DNA of 64,000 nucleotides from Mesorhizobium loti (GCF_003148495.1 NZ_QGGH01000003.1:620001-684000), one strand, 5' to 3'; shown: positions 12,924 to 20,589, counted from the stretch's first letter. The notes: generated by a model not told the origin, from the sequence alone. Numbers and translations are program-made.

Positions 12924-13019
12924 GGTCAGACCAGGTCGCGGGTTGCCAGACTCGTGATATGCTAGCCGTCAGCATGGCTTGGCCCTGCCATTGTGTTGGC
13001 ACGGCGACTTGCCCATAAA

Positions 13020-13041
13020 GGTCCCTATTCGCTCAGGGACC
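13020..13041 (+). promoter_or_regulatory. Hairpin over the ribosome-binding region of the CHASE kinase
   Basis: GGTCCCT (13020-13026) pairs with AGGGACC (13035-13041) across an 8-nt loop, ending 10 nt before the TTG start. The right arm holds the only purine-rich stretch available for ribosome binding, so folding would lower translation. Confidence 0.35.
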
Positions 13042-13051
13042 ACATCATCCG

Positions 13052-14698
13052 TTGAAGAAGCTTTTTCCAATCGTCGCGTTCATCGCCGTTGCGCTGATCA
13101 GCATGACGATGGCGGGGTTTGCCTATTTCGCGACGCAAGAAGCCGCCCGCATCAAGTTCGAAGCGACGGCCGACGACGCGCTCAACCGAATCGAGAGCCG
13201 CATCGACCTGCATTTGTCGCTGTTGCGCTCGACGCAGGCCCTGTTCGACGCCCGCAACGGCGATATTTCCGGCAACGAGTTCAAGGCGTTCTTCAAAGCG
13301 CTCGATGCCGACAACAATTTTGCCGGCTTGCGCGGCATCGGCTATGTCAGGTTGGCGAAGGCTGGAGACGAGGCGGCGGTCGAACGCGATATGCTGCGCG
13401 ACCATGGCGTCAACCATCCAATCTATCCTGACACCACGCAGCCTTGGCGCACCCCCATCGTGCTGTTCGAGCCGCTCGACCCGTCCAACCAGGGCAGCAT
13501 CGGCTATGACATGTTCAGTGAACCGGTGCGGCGCGCGGCGATCGAAAAGGCGATGTCGGATGACCACCAGCACGCCAGCGGGCTGGTCCAACTGGGCCAG
13601 GACACAGGTGCCGCGCAGACGTTCACCGGCTTCCTCGTCTTCGTGCGGCTCAATGTCGAAACCGCACCCGATGTCATCAATGCGTCCAGGTCCTCCACGG
13701 CCGGTTTTCTCTATGCGGCTTTTCGGGCTCGCGACCTGTTCCAGACCGCGCTCAGCCGGTCGCCGCTGCTGCCGGTCAACACCGAAATTTACGATGGCGA
13801 CGGCGCGGTGAACGGCGACAATCTGTTGTTCCGGTCGGAGACGCCACCGGCTTCGACCTTTGGGGACAGGCTGCTGGTCACCCGCAAGATAATGGTGGCC
13901 GGCCGGCCATGGACTGTCCTGTTCCGGCCGACGAGCGCCTTCTCGCAGCCGTCGTCGCGCGCCATTCCGGTTATGCTGGGGCTGTTCGGCCTGTTGCTGG
14001 CGGGCGCCATCGCGCTGGTGGCGCGGTATCAGGAGCGGGCCTATGAGGCGGCGTCGCGCTTGCACGAAACGACGGAAAAGAGCCTGCTCGAAAAAGACCT
14101 GATGCTGCAGGAGATGAAGCATCGCATCAAAAATTCGATCACCAGGGTGCTGGCGATCGCGCGCCAGACGGCATCGCGGGCCACCGACGTCAACGAGTTT
14201 TCCGCATCCTTCTCGGCCAGGCTGCAGGCGATGGCGGCATCCCAGGACATGCTGACGCGCTCGCGCTGGCAGAAGGCCGATCTTGGCGATCTCCTGCGCA
14301 TCGAACTGGGTCAGGTGTTCGGCAAGGATCTGCCCGATGAGCTGTTGTCGGGGCCACAGGTGCTGCTCGACGAAACCACGACGCAAGCGCTCGGCCTCAC
14401 CTTCCACGAACTGGCGACGAACGCGCTGAAATACGGCGAAGCCGGCAATTCGGCCAATACCCTGAAGGGCGACTGGGCGCTGAAGGTGGACTGGTCGCTC
14501 GAAGGGCGCGGGCGCGACAGGACGCTGGCTCTCAACTGGCGCGAAACCGGGCAGAAGAAACTCGAAGCACCCGCCAATACCGGATTCGGCACCAAGCTGA
14601 TCGATCTCAACGTCACGCGCGAATTGCGCGGCACGATCAAGCGTGATTTCCGGGCCAATGGGCTGAACGTGGAAATCAAAATCCCTCTGGCAAACTGA
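13052..14698 (+). CDS. CHASE-domain sensor histidine kinase of the HWE/HisKA_2 type
   Basis: 548 residues from a TTG start at 13052; an in-frame stop at 13016 leaves no upstream alternative, and the next ATG would cut the first membrane segment. A membrane helix (about 5-27), a periplasmic CHASE domain (about 40-290) and a second helix (about 309-330) are followed by a coiled linker and a kinase core with the His box LQEMKHRIKNSITRVLAIARQ, the N box LTFHELATNALKYGE and the G region GFGTKLID. No receiver is attached, so it must phosphorylate a separate regulator. It could feed PhyR, encoded 3.5 kb away, but nothing here proves this. The ligand is unknown. Confidence 0.88.
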   Translation: MKKLFPIVAFIAVALISMTMAGFAYFATQEAARIKFEATADDALNRIESRIDLHLSLLRSTQALFDARNGDISGNEFKAFFKALDADNNFAGLRGIGYVRLAKAGDEAAVERDMLRDHGVNHPIYPDTTQPWRTPIVLFEPLDPSNQGSIGYDMFSEPVRRAAIEKAMSDDHQHASGLVQLGQDTGAAQTFTGFLVFVRLNVETAPDVINASRSSTAGFLYAAFRARDLFQTALSRSPLLPVNTEIYDGDGAVNGDNLLFRSETPPASTFGDRLLVTRKIMVAGRPWTVLFRPTSAFSQPSSRAIPVMLGLFGLLLAGAIALVARYQERAYEAASRLHETTEKSLLEKDLMLQEMKHRIKNSITRVLAIARQTASRATDVNEFSASFSARLQAMAASQDMLTRSRWQKADLGDLLRIELGQVFGKDLPDELLSGPQVLLDETTTQALGLTFHELATNALKYGEAGNSANTLKGDWALKVDWSLEGRGRDRTLALNWRETGQKKLEAPANTGFGTKLIDLNVTRELRGTIKRDFRANGLNVEIKIPLAN

Positions 14699-14741
14699 CG
14701 GTGATCGTCAGGCGGCCAGGATCAAGCACTAAACAATGAAA

Positions 14742-14771
14742 ATCCGGAGGCCGGCGAACCGGTCTCCGGAT
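14742..14771 (-). terminator. Terminator for the glycine-zipper lipoprotein gene
   Basis: Stem ATCCGGAGGCCGG / CCGGTCTCCGGAT (one G-T wobble) with a CGAA tetraloop. Read on the minus strand, a TTTT run follows. It lies between the convergent kinase (+) and lipoprotein (-) genes. Confidence 0.7.
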
Positions 14772-14791
14772 CAGGTCTCGGTATCGCCGAA

Positions 14792-15037
14792 CTAGTTGCA
14801 GCGCGCGGTGTAGATCCGGCCGCGATGATCGCGATACTGGCAATAGCCATTGCGCAGATTGCGCACCAGCAGGCCGGAACCGGCACCCACGGCCGCGCCG
14901 ATCAGCGCGCCCTTGCCGCCGCCGACCAAGCCGCCGACACCGGCGCCGATCAAGCCGCCGCCAACCACGTCCTGCTCGGTAGAGGTGCAGCCACTGACCG
15001 CGACCACAGCAACCATGGCAATAAGCATCTTCCGCAT
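14792..15037 (-). CDS. Glycine-zipper outer-membrane lipoprotein (17 kDa antigen-like)
   Basis: 81 residues from the ATG at 15037, which has a GAGGAG site 8 nt upstream; a GTG five codons earlier overlaps that site and is rejected. The lipoprotein signal ends in VAVSGC, so Cys is lipidated. A run of Gly-rich GXXXG repeats (GGGLIGAGVGGLVGGGKGAL) forms a glycine zipper, followed by a short C-terminal basic tail with two Cys. Such proteins sit in the outer membrane and are often stress-related. No EcfG promoter was seen before it, unlike most of its neighbours. Confidence 0.8.
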   Translation of the reverse strand: MRKMLIAMVAVVAVSGCTSTEQDVVGGGLIGAGVGGLVGGGKGALIGAAVGAGSGLLVRNLRNGYCQYRDHRGRIYTARCN

Positions 15038-15121
15038 AGAGTCACTCCTCACTTTGTGTCCTCACTTTAATAAGCTCCAACCGCCATTTAGCATGAAATG
15101 GCGCCCGTTGCCCGCTCGAAT

Positions 15122-15448
15122 TTATTGTTGGCTAAGATAGTCTTTTTCGGGGCGCGCCGTGTTTGACGCAACGACGATATTTGAGATCTCCAAGGATGCG
15201 TCAAGACTGCCGTCCGGGCCGACCTTCCACACCACCTGATCGTAGTCGTCTTCGAGCGCCGGGTCGACCGTAAGGCATTTGGCGACGATGTGTTCGGCCT
15301 GCCCCTGCACGTCGCCCATGGCGAACGGGCGTTCGGCGACACATTGGTCGGCGGTTTCGAAAACACTGACAGGGACTTGAAGCTCACGGCAATCGGCCAT
15401 CGTGTTCGAGCAGCCGATGACCAGCAGCAATGCGGCGATGTGTTCCAT
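15122..15448 (-). CDS. Small lipoprotein of unknown function, EcfG-type promoter
   Basis: 108 residues from the ATG at 15448. A short hydrophobic signal ends in LLVIGC, a usable lipobox, followed by SNTMADCRELQVPVSVFETADQC. Four later Cys/Trp-containing blocks are not recognised as any known domain. The longer reading to 15508 would start upstream of the promoter and is rejected. A full GGAAC-N16-CGTT promoter (15474-15498) ends about 25 bp before the ATG, so it is very probably part of the general stress regulon. Confidence 0.75.
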   Translation of the reverse strand: MEHIAALLLVIGCSNTMADCRELQVPVSVFETADQCVAERPFAMGDVQGQAEHIVAKCLTVDPALEDDYDQVVWKVGPDGSLDASLEISNIVVASNTARPEKDYLSQQ

Positions 15449-15473
15449 GGCGAAAACGTCCTCTCGCCACAGT

Positions 15474-15498
15474 AACGGTCCACATTCCGCAAAGTTCC
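15474..15498 (-). promoter_or_regulatory. EcfG-type promoter (small lipoprotein)
   Basis: On the minus strand: GGAAC (15498-15494), 16-bp spacer, CGTT (15477-15474). It matches the alphaproteobacterial EcfG/RpoE2 consensus exactly and lies just upstream of the gene at 15122-15448. Confidence 0.85.
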
Positions 15499-15514
15499 TG
15501 CACTGCAAGACCTA

Positions 15515-15548
15515 CCAGCGAATTAACATGGCCAGCGAATTAACATGG
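15515..15548. repeat. Perfect 17-bp tandem duplication
   Basis: CCAGCGAATTAACATGG occurs twice head to tail with no change (15515-15531 and 15532-15548), in the gap between the small lipoprotein promoter and the 59-residue membrane protein gene. It contains GAATTAAC. Confidence 0.9.
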
Positions 15549-15577
15549 ATCGACCAAGGCCGCAGGTTGCGCGGAGG

Positions 15578-15757
15578 TCAGTAAGCCAGCTGGAAGAGGA
15601 CGGCCGCGACGATCAGCGCGGCAAGACCGAGAACGACAAGGCGCAACGAAGCGTGAGGAACAGGAGGCGGCGGCGGCGCGGATGCCTCGGAGTCTTCAAA
15701 CTCGCCCATGGAGATCCGAGCGGCCTGTTCCAGTCTGTTCATGTCCGCAACCGTCAA
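15578..15757 (-). CDS. Small single-pass membrane protein (59 residues)
   Basis: Short frame starting at TTG 15757 with GGAGGA 6-7 nt upstream; the ATG between them runs into a stop after two codons. The predicted protein has an acidic N-terminal half with MNRLEQAARISMGEFEDSE, a Pro-rich linker (PPPPPVP) and a C-terminal membrane helix (LRLVVLGLAALIVAAVLFQLAY), so it looks tail-anchored. A weaker EcfG-like promoter lies 40 bp upstream. No family is recognised. Confidence 0.6.
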   Translation of the reverse strand: MTVADMNRLEQAARISMGEFEDSEASAPPPPPVPHASLRLVVLGLAALIVAAVLFQLAY

Positions 15758-15796
15758 GGCATTCCTCCCGCACCATGCTGCAAGTCCTGCTGCGGA

Positions 15797-15821
15797 AATG
15801 TTCGAAGATGCAACAGGTTCC
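15797..15821 (-). promoter_or_regulatory. Weaker EcfG-like promoter (59-residue membrane protein)
   Basis: GGAAC (15821-15817), 16-bp spacer, CATT (15800-15797) on the minus strand. The -10 differs from CGTT at one base. Position relative to the TTG start at 15757 is right. Confidence 0.45.
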
Positions 15822-15896
15822 AGCGGTATCTGGGAAATACAGCATCGGCTTTTATGGTGAACAGTCGGTTAAGGACTTGGCGCAGGTGCGGGTCGC

Positions 15897-16895
15897 TCAA
15901 TCCGTCTCGAAATTGCCGTGCGGAACGACAAGGCGGTATTCGAGGCGACCGGCCGCGATTTCAAGCGTCGCCGTACCATTCAGCGACGCCGGCACGACCC
16001 GTTCGAGTGCGACACTTCCGAAGCGCTTCTCGCTACGCCTGTTGTCATTGGCTCCGATTGCTTCGGCCCATGTCAGAGATAGGGAGGTCCCAGTGTCGTC
16101 GGCGGTCAGGTTGGCTGTAACCTCTACGAATCCGTCGGGCTGCGACAGGGCGCCATAGCTCACCGAGTTGACCGCGAGCTCATGCATGGCAAGGCCGATA
16201 TGCAGGGCAGCATTCGGATTGAGATAAGGGTTTGCTCCCTGAAAACGCAGGCTGCGAACCGGATCCCCGCCGTAGCGACCAACCTGCCCCGATACCAGTT
16301 CGCGAAGTGCAGCACCCCGCCAGTTGGAAGAGGTGACGAGATCCTGAGACGAAGCCAACGACTGCAGCCGGCCGCGAAAGCGTGTCAGGAAATCACCGAT
16401 GCCATCGGAGTAGCGCCCGGTCTGGGTGGCTATGCTTTGAATGATCGCCAGCAGGTTCTTCGAGCGATGACTGACTTCGCGCAGCAGTGTTGTCAGGGTT
16501 TGCTCACGGCGCTTCTGCTCGGTCGTTTCGACCATCGTGGTGACGACGCCTTGCACCGTGCCGCCATCGCCGTGGTCGGCATCGATCCAGACTTGAAACC
16601 AGCGGATGCCATCCTCGACGGGAACGCTGATCTCCAGACGTTGCGGGTTGCCGGATGCGATGACGTCGCGCTTGGCCGCGCCAATGCGGTCGGCCTGCGC
16701 CGCCGGCAGGATGCCGTTGCTGTCGGCGGTGTCGGAAACCCAGGGCGCGCGCATGTTGCGCGCCCATACGGTTTTCATCTCCCGATCCTGGTAGAGAACG
16801 GAAATACCGGCATTGTGCAACGCATGGAGAAGAGCCCGTCCAAGCTGCATGCCGCTTTCGGCAGGATGCAGGGCGATGACTTCATCGCTTTGCAC
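15897..16895 (-). CDS. Soluble PAS-HWE sensor histidine kinase in the stress locus
   Basis: 332 residues from a GTG at 16895 with AGGAAGG 5-6 nt upstream. The TTG at 16949 would begin at or before the transcription start given by the EcfG promoter (16959-16983), so it is rejected. A PAS domain (about 20-125) is followed by the HWE core: LLREVSHRSKNLLAIIQSI with His143, the N box AMHELAVNSVSYGAL and a trailing ATPase region containing LTWAE. No membrane segment or receiver. HWE kinases commonly phosphorylate PhyR, and this one is a near neighbour of phyR and is itself in the regulon, giving a possible positive loop. Confidence 0.88.
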   Translation of the reverse strand: MQSDEVIALHPAESGMQLGRALLHALHNAGISVLYQDREMKTVWARNMRAPWVSDTADSNGILPAAQADRIGAAKRDVIASGNPQRLEISVPVEDGIRWFQVWIDADHGDGGTVQGVVTTMVETTEQKRREQTLTTLLREVSHRSKNLLAIIQSIATQTGRYSDGIGDFLTRFRGRLQSLASSQDLVTSSNWRGAALRELVSGQVGRYGGDPVRSLRFQGANPYLNPNAALHIGLAMHELAVNSVSYGALSQPDGFVEVTANLTADDTGTSLSLTWAEAIGANDNRRSEKRFGSVALERVVPASLNGTATLEIAAGRLEYRLVVPHGNFETD

Positions 16896-16958
16896 GTCGT
16901 CCTTCCTATCTCCGGTTCTGGAACGCATCGGCCAATCTGTCCACCCCAACTCAGGCTG

Positions 16959-16983
16959 AACGGCTCACGGTTGAATGGGTTCC
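16959..16983 (-). promoter_or_regulatory. EcfG-type promoter (PAS-HWE kinase)
   Basis: GGAAC (16983-16979), 16-bp spacer, CGTT (16962-16959) on the minus strand. Transcription would start near 16952, leaving about 57 nt before the GTG at 16895. Confidence 0.85.
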
Positions 16984-17112
16984 AAAAGAGGTCTCCCGAA
17001 AATCAGCCGCCAAAAACGGTCCGCCGGACGGTGTCCTTTGCAGGATACCGCCCGGCGGTGGCTGGAAACCGTTTGAGGGGTGCGGCTTCCAGTGTTCGGT
17101 CGCCGTTCGTCC

Positions 17113-17280
17113 TCACGATGCCCGTTTGAACAGGCCCGCAAGAAGCGAAATGACCAGAAAGGCGAGAAAGATGAAAAACAATATCTGCGCAATGCCGGCA
17201 GACGTACCGGCGATGCCGCCGAAACCAAGCGCGCCGGCGATGATCGCCACGACGAGAAATACGAGCGCCCAGTAGAGCAT
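17113..17280 (-). CDS. DUF1328 small membrane protein
   Basis: 55 residues, two membrane helices: [20 protein letters not shown], then a Gly-rich turn, then the second helix [21 protein letters not shown] and a short basic end. The opening and the [13 protein letters not shown] loop are the hallmark of DUF1328/YtjA proteins. The ATG at 17280 has AAGGAG upstream; longer readings to 17436 cross the promoter. An EcfG promoter ends 30 bp upstream. These small proteins are often induced by general or envelope stress; molecular function is unknown. Confidence 0.9.
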   Translation of the reverse strand: MLYWALVFLVVAIIAGALGFGGIAGTSAGIAQILFFIFLAFLVISLLAGLFKRAS

Positions 17281-17309
17281 GATCCATCTCCTTCGAATGG
17301 TGTAATGAA

Positions 17310-17334
17310 AACGTGGGTAGATGCGGTTTGTTCC
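17310..17334 (-). promoter_or_regulatory. EcfG-type promoter (DUF1328 gene)
   Basis: GGAAC (17334-17330), 16-bp spacer, CGTT (17313-17310) on the minus strand, about 30 bp before the ATG at 17280. Confidence 0.85.
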
Positions 17335-17415
17335 ACCCTTTGCCGAAAAAGGCGCTGCTTGCAAATCGTTCGGAGCAGGAGGCGTAGGAATTTCGCTGAC
17401 GACGGTTCCGGCTTG

Positions 17416-17452
17416 TAAAAAGGCCGCCCGATGCATCGCATCGAGCGGCCTT
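17416..17452 (-). terminator. Rho-independent terminator of phyR
   Basis: Stem AAGGCCGC + CGATGC pairs with GCATCG + GCGGCCTT, one C-A mismatch, loop ATC. On the minus strand it is followed by a run of T (bases 17421-17417). It lies 34 bp after the phyR stop and separates phyR from the DUF1328 gene. Confidence 0.85.
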
Positions 17453-17485
17453 CAATGTCGTGCCGTGCTGTCAGGGGCTGCGAGC

Positions 17486-18280
17486 CTATGCGGCGGCTTT
17501 CGCCTGACGGTCGAAGAACAGCGCCTGGCTGATCAGCGCCTTGACCATGTCGGGATTGAACGGCTTGGTGACCAGGAAGGCCGGCTCGGGGCGCTCGCCA
17601 GTCAACAGACGCTCGGGAAAGGCGGTGATGAAGATGACCGGCACCGACGTCGACGACAGGATCTCGTTCACGGCCTCGATGCCCGAACTGCCGTCGGCAA
17701 GCTGGATGTCGGCCAGCACCATCTTCGGCCGTGTCCTGCCGAACATCGTCACCGCCTCGGCATGGGTGCGAGCCGTTCCAACGACGCGGTGCCCGAGGCT
17801 CTCGACCATTTCTTCTATATCCATGGCGATCAGCGGTTCATCCTCGATGATCAGCACATCGGTTGCCACCTGACGGGATATCTCGTTGCTTGCCTGGGCA
17901 AGCAACTCTGAAAACTCCTGGTCGCCGACATCGAGGATCTCGGCCGCCTCATCCTCGCTGAAGCCTTCGACGGCAACAAGCAGGAAGGCTTGGCGCGGGC
18001 GCGGCGCAATTGCATTCAGATTGGCGGCGGCGCGCTGTTCCCATGCTGATTGCGCGTGTTCCTGTGGAACGCGGATGGCGACCGATGTGAACAGCTTGGC
18101 AAAAACCTTGTACAGAGCGATGCGGTCGCTCGATGCCTCGGGAAAGATTTCAACATCGGCGATGATGGCTTCGAGCATCGCGGCGACCAGCGCATCGCCA
18201 CTCTCCTGCGATCCGGAAACGGCTCGCGAGAAGCGGCGCAGGAATGGCAGGTTTGGCGCGATGGTGGCGGATAAGCTCAT
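17486..18280 (-). CDS. phyR: General stress response anti-anti-sigma factor PhyR
   Basis: 264 residues. The N-terminal half (1-135) is an EcfG-like sigma mimic without DNA-binding function; the C-terminal half (140-260) is a receiver with acidic residues in IIEDEP, phospho-acceptor Asp191 (VLADIQLADG) and Lys239 (LVTKPF). When phosphorylated, PhyR exposes the sigma-like domain and sequesters NepR, releasing EcfG. Start ATG at 18280 with GGGAG upstream. It is divergent from nepR-ecfG, and its own EcfG promoter (18353-18377) makes it autoregulated. HWE kinases at 15.9 and 21.5 kb are candidate phosphodonors. Confidence 0.96.
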   Translation of the reverse strand: MSLSATIAPNLPFLRRFSRAVSGSQESGDALVAAMLEAIIADVEIFPEASSDRIALYKVFAKLFTSVAIRVPQEHAQSAWEQRAAANLNAIAPRPRQAFLLVAVEGFSEDEAAEILDVGDQEFSELLAQASNEISRQVATDVLIIEDEPLIAMDIEEMVESLGHRVVGTARTHAEAVTMFGRTRPKMVLADIQLADGSSGIEAVNEILSSTSVPVIFITAFPERLLTGERPEPAFLVTKPFNPDMVKALISQALFFDRQAKAAA

Positions 18281-18352
18281 GGTAAGACGTCTCCCTCAGA
18301 ATGACGTGATTGCATAGATTGCAGGTCAAGCTGATTGCAAGCCCGGTCAAAC

Positions 18353-18377
18353 AACGCCGATCTTGAGAAAAAGTTCC
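18353..18377 (-). promoter_or_regulatory. EcfG-type promoter of phyR
   Basis: GGAAC (18377-18373), 16-bp spacer, CGTT (18356-18353) on the minus strand. Its -35 element is 9 bp from the -35 element of the opposing nepR promoter. Confidence 0.9.
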
Positions 18378-18386
18378 GGCCTTGAT

Positions 18387-18411
18387 GGAACTAATGCGTC
18401 GGGACGGCGTT
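18387..18411 (+). promoter_or_regulatory. EcfG-type promoter of nepR-ecfG
   Basis: GGAAC (18387-18391), 16-bp spacer, CGTT (18408-18411). It would start transcription near 18418, about 85 nt before nepR. This gives direct autoregulation of the anti-sigma/sigma pair. Confidence 0.9.
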
Positions 18412-18503
18412 TGAGGTCGGGATGGGCAACCAGACGAGGGTGTCGCTTGCGTTGTGTTGAGTAATATTATGAGCGGCTTGGGCGCTGGGAATACAAGGGC
18501 AAA

Positions 18504-18707
18504 ATGAAGGATATGACGAAAGATATTCTGGCTGGCGCCGAAAGCAGGCGCCGGAACGGTTCCGGTGACGCTCTTGGGCCGAATTCCGAAATCGGACGCA
18601 AACTCAAACAATATTACGACGAGCTGGTCTCCGACGATGTGCCGGATCGCTTTTCCCAGTTGCTTAGCCAGCTGGAACAGGCCGAACCCGCACAGAAAAA
18701 GGACTGA
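18504..18707 (+). CDS. nepR: Anti-sigma factor NepR
   Basis: 67 residues, the usual size. The conserved core LGPNSEIGRKLKQYYDELVSDDVPDRFSQLLSQLEQ contains the two helices that clamp EcfG or, under stress, phosphorylated PhyR; the N-terminus is polar and probably disordered. Start ATG 18504 after AAGGG. The sigma gene follows after 3 bp, so the two are made together. It is small enough to be missed by automatic callers. Confidence 0.95.
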   Translation: MKDMTKDILAGAESRRRNGSGDALGPNSEIGRKLKQYYDELVSDDVPDRFSQLLSQLEQAEPAQKKD

Positions 18708-18710
18708 GGC

Positions 18711-19262
18711 ATGGCTGCGGTCTCCCAAGGCTTCAAGACAGATCTGCTTGGGGCAATCCCAAGCCTGCGTGCCTTTGCGGTGTCGCTGACGCAAAACGCC
18801 GACAAGGCCGACGACCTCGTCCAGGAAACGCTGGTCAAGGCGTGGGACAAGCACGAAAGCTTCCAACCCGGCACCAATCTCAAGGCGTGGCTTTTCACCA
18901 TCCTGCGCAATGAATTCTATTCGCAGATGCGCAAGCGTGGACGTGAAGTGCAAGATAGCGACGGCATCATGACGGCCAGGCTTGCTGTTCATCCCGCTCA
19001 GCATGGCCAGCTCGACCTGAAGGATTTTCGCGGGGCGCTGGAGCAATTGCCGGAGGACCAGCGCGAAGCCATCATCCTCATCGGCGCGTCGGGTTTCTCC
19101 TACGAGGAGGCCGCCGAGATTTGCGGTTGCGCGGTCGGGACGATCAAGAGCCGCGTCAGCCGAGCCCGCACGCGCTTGCAGGAGATCCTGAAAATATCAG
19201 GCGAAGACGAGTATGGCCCGGATGCGATTTCGACCCAGGTAACGGGCTCGCCGGCCAGCTGA
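18711..19262 (+). CDS. ecfG: General stress response ECF sigma factor EcfG
   Basis: 183 residues. Region 2 (about 15-80) has the core-binding stretch ADDLVQETLVKAWDKHESFQPGTNLKAWLFTILRNEFYSQMRK, typical of ECF15/EcfG. Region 4 (about 105-165) has LPEDQREAIILIGASGFSYEEAAEICGCAVGTIKSRVSRARTRL for -35 recognition. It directs transcription from GGAAC-N16-CGTT promoters, of which ten exact copies are seen from 15.4 to 24.6 kb. Held inactive by NepR, freed by PhyR. Known as RpoE2 in Sinorhizobium. Confidence 0.96.
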   Translation: MAAVSQGFKTDLLGAIPSLRAFAVSLTQNADKADDLVQETLVKAWDKHESFQPGTNLKAWLFTILRNEFYSQMRKRGREVQDSDGIMTARLAVHPAQHGQLDLKDFRGALEQLPEDQREAIILIGASGFSYEEAAEICGCAVGTIKSRVSRARTRLQEILKISGEDEYGPDAISTQVTGSPAS

Positions 19263-19295
19263 CCTGCGATCGCCAGGCGGGTAGGGGGGCGCGTC

Positions 19296-19676
19296 TCAAC
19301 CTAGAGAGGCGCGTCCGCAGGCTGCCGCCACCGCTTGCACGAGGTCTTCACCCGAATAGGGTTTGCCGACCAGCCTGACGCCTGGAAAGGATGCCTTGAT
19401 TTCATCGGCATCCGAATAGCCCGACGCAAACACGAAAGGTACGCCTGCCGCGCGCAGCCCCGAGGCGAAATCGAGTGTCGAGGCGCCACCCAGCATGAGG
19501 TCGACAATGGCCGCGTCGAATTGCGTGGCGACCTCCTGGCCATCGACCTCTGTCAGATCGCGGGCGATGACCACATCACCGGCGCCATGGTCACGGCAAA
19601 GCTGCTCGACATCCATGGCGATGAGAAATTCGTCCTCCAGGACGAGAATCCGCAATCCGTCAAGCAATGTGGGCAC
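19296..19676 (-). CDS. Single-domain response regulator
   Basis: 126 residues from a GTG at 19676 with AAGGAG about 9 nt upstream. ATGs at 19700 and 19745 also keep the frame but lack a ribosome site, and the latter lies almost in the promoter of the next gene. It is a lone receiver: acidic residues in VLEDEFLIAMDV, phospho-acceptor Asp in AAIVDLMLGG, Lys in RLVGKPYSGEDL. There is no output domain, so it probably passes or drains phosphate for HWE kinases, as similar proteins do around PhyR. It converges with ecfG. Confidence 0.85.
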   Translation of the reverse strand: MPTLLDGLRILVLEDEFLIAMDVEQLCRDHGAGDVVIARDLTEVDGQEVATQFDAAIVDLMLGGASTLDFASGLRAAGVPFVFASGYSDADEIKASFPGVRLVGKPYSGEDLVQAVAAACGRASLG

Positions 19677-19757
19677 AGGCAACGACTCCTTGAAACGCAT
19701 GGAGTCATGATCGCTAATTGGCCTGCTGTCATTTAAAAAAGACATGTGGCCGGCGGC

Positions 19758-19782
19758 GGAACCTCAATCCTTGCAACGCGTT
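19758..19782 (+). promoter_or_regulatory. EcfG-type promoter (Crp/Fnr gene)
   Basis: GGAAC (19758-19762), 16-bp spacer, CGTT (19779-19782), 46 bp before the ATG at 19828. It also shows that upstream in-frame ATGs of that gene are not used. Confidence 0.85.
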
Positions 19783-19827
19783 GAAATGCAGCTCTTCCAA
19801 AGAGCGGGCTTTCGAAGAGGGGTCGAA

Positions 19828-20589
19828 ATGTCAGCCCAGAACAATCGCGCCTTTTCCAACCTCCAGTACCCTTGCGAGAACTGCCCGTTGCGGCCGTTGC
19901 CGATTTTTCGCGACTTCGAAAAACAGGAGCTGGCCTTCATCAGTACATTTAAGAAGGGCGAACTCGCCGTCGACAAGGCGGCTACCGTGTTGGTCGAGGG
20001 TAGCCACAGCGCCCATCTCTACACCGTGCTCTCCGGGTGGGCGTTCCGCTACAAGCTGTTGCGAGACGGCCGCCGCCAGATCCTCAACTATCTCATGCCC
20101 GGCGATCTGATCGGCCTGCAGGGCAGTGTAATGGGCGAGATGCAGCATTCCGTCGAGGCCCTGTCGCCGATGCTGCTGTGTGTTTTCGAACGCGAGTATC
20201 TGCACGAGCTCTACCGCAATCATCCAGGGCTCGCCTACGACATCACCTGGATCGCATCGCGCGAAGAGCGCATGCTGGATGAAAATCTGCTCAGCCTCGG
20301 GCGTCGCAGCGCGATCGAGCGCGCTGCCTATCTTATCGCCTTCATCGCCAGCCGGGCCAAGGTCGTCGGGCTGAACGGCAAGCAGTCCATCCAGATACCG
20401 ATCACGCAACAACACATCGCCGACACGCTCGGCCTGTCGCTGGTTCATACAAACAAGACGATCCGCAAGCTGATGGATCGCAAGCTGATCGTCTGGCGCG
20501 ACGGCGGTTGCGAGGTCACAGACATTGAAGGGCTCAAGCGGCTCGCTGGCTGGGAAGGGCTGGGCGAGGCGCGCCGGCCGCTGATCTGA
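19828..20589 (+). CDS. Crp/Fnr-family transcriptional regulator in the stress regulon
   Basis: 253 residues. The N-terminus has two close Cys (YPCENCPLRPLPIF), then a cyclic-nucleotide-binding-like beta barrel (about 30-150) and a C-terminal winged helix (about 160-245) with ITQQHIADTLGLSLVHTNKTIRKL as recognition helix. The Cys pair resembles part of an Fnr-type cluster site but is not the full four-Cys set, so oxygen sensing is uncertain. The ATG at 19828 follows GAGGGG and lies downstream of the EcfG promoter; the longer frame from 19744 is rejected. Probably a second-tier regulator under EcfG. Confidence 0.88.
   Translation: MSAQNNRAFSNLQYPCENCPLRPLPIFRDFEKQELAFISTFKKGELAVDKAATVLVEGSHSAHLYTVLSGWAFRYKLLRDGRRQILNYLMPGDLIGLQGSVMGEMQHSVEALSPMLLCVFEREYLHELYRNHPGLAYDITWIASREERMLDENLLSLGRRSAIERAAYLIAFIASRAKVVGLNGKQSIQIPITQQHIADTLGLSLVHTNKTIRKLMDRKLIVWRDGGCEVTDIEGLKRLAGWEGLGEARRPLI

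Noticed and set aside
13025..14407. 460-codon open frame on the minus strand
   Set aside because: It is antisense to the CHASE kinase, whose domains are clear; the translation is Arg/Gln-rich without motifs, a usual artefact in GC-rich DNA.
19258..19320. Terminator after ecfG
   Set aside because: A GCGC stem can be drawn but has an internal mismatch and no T run; not strong enough to list.
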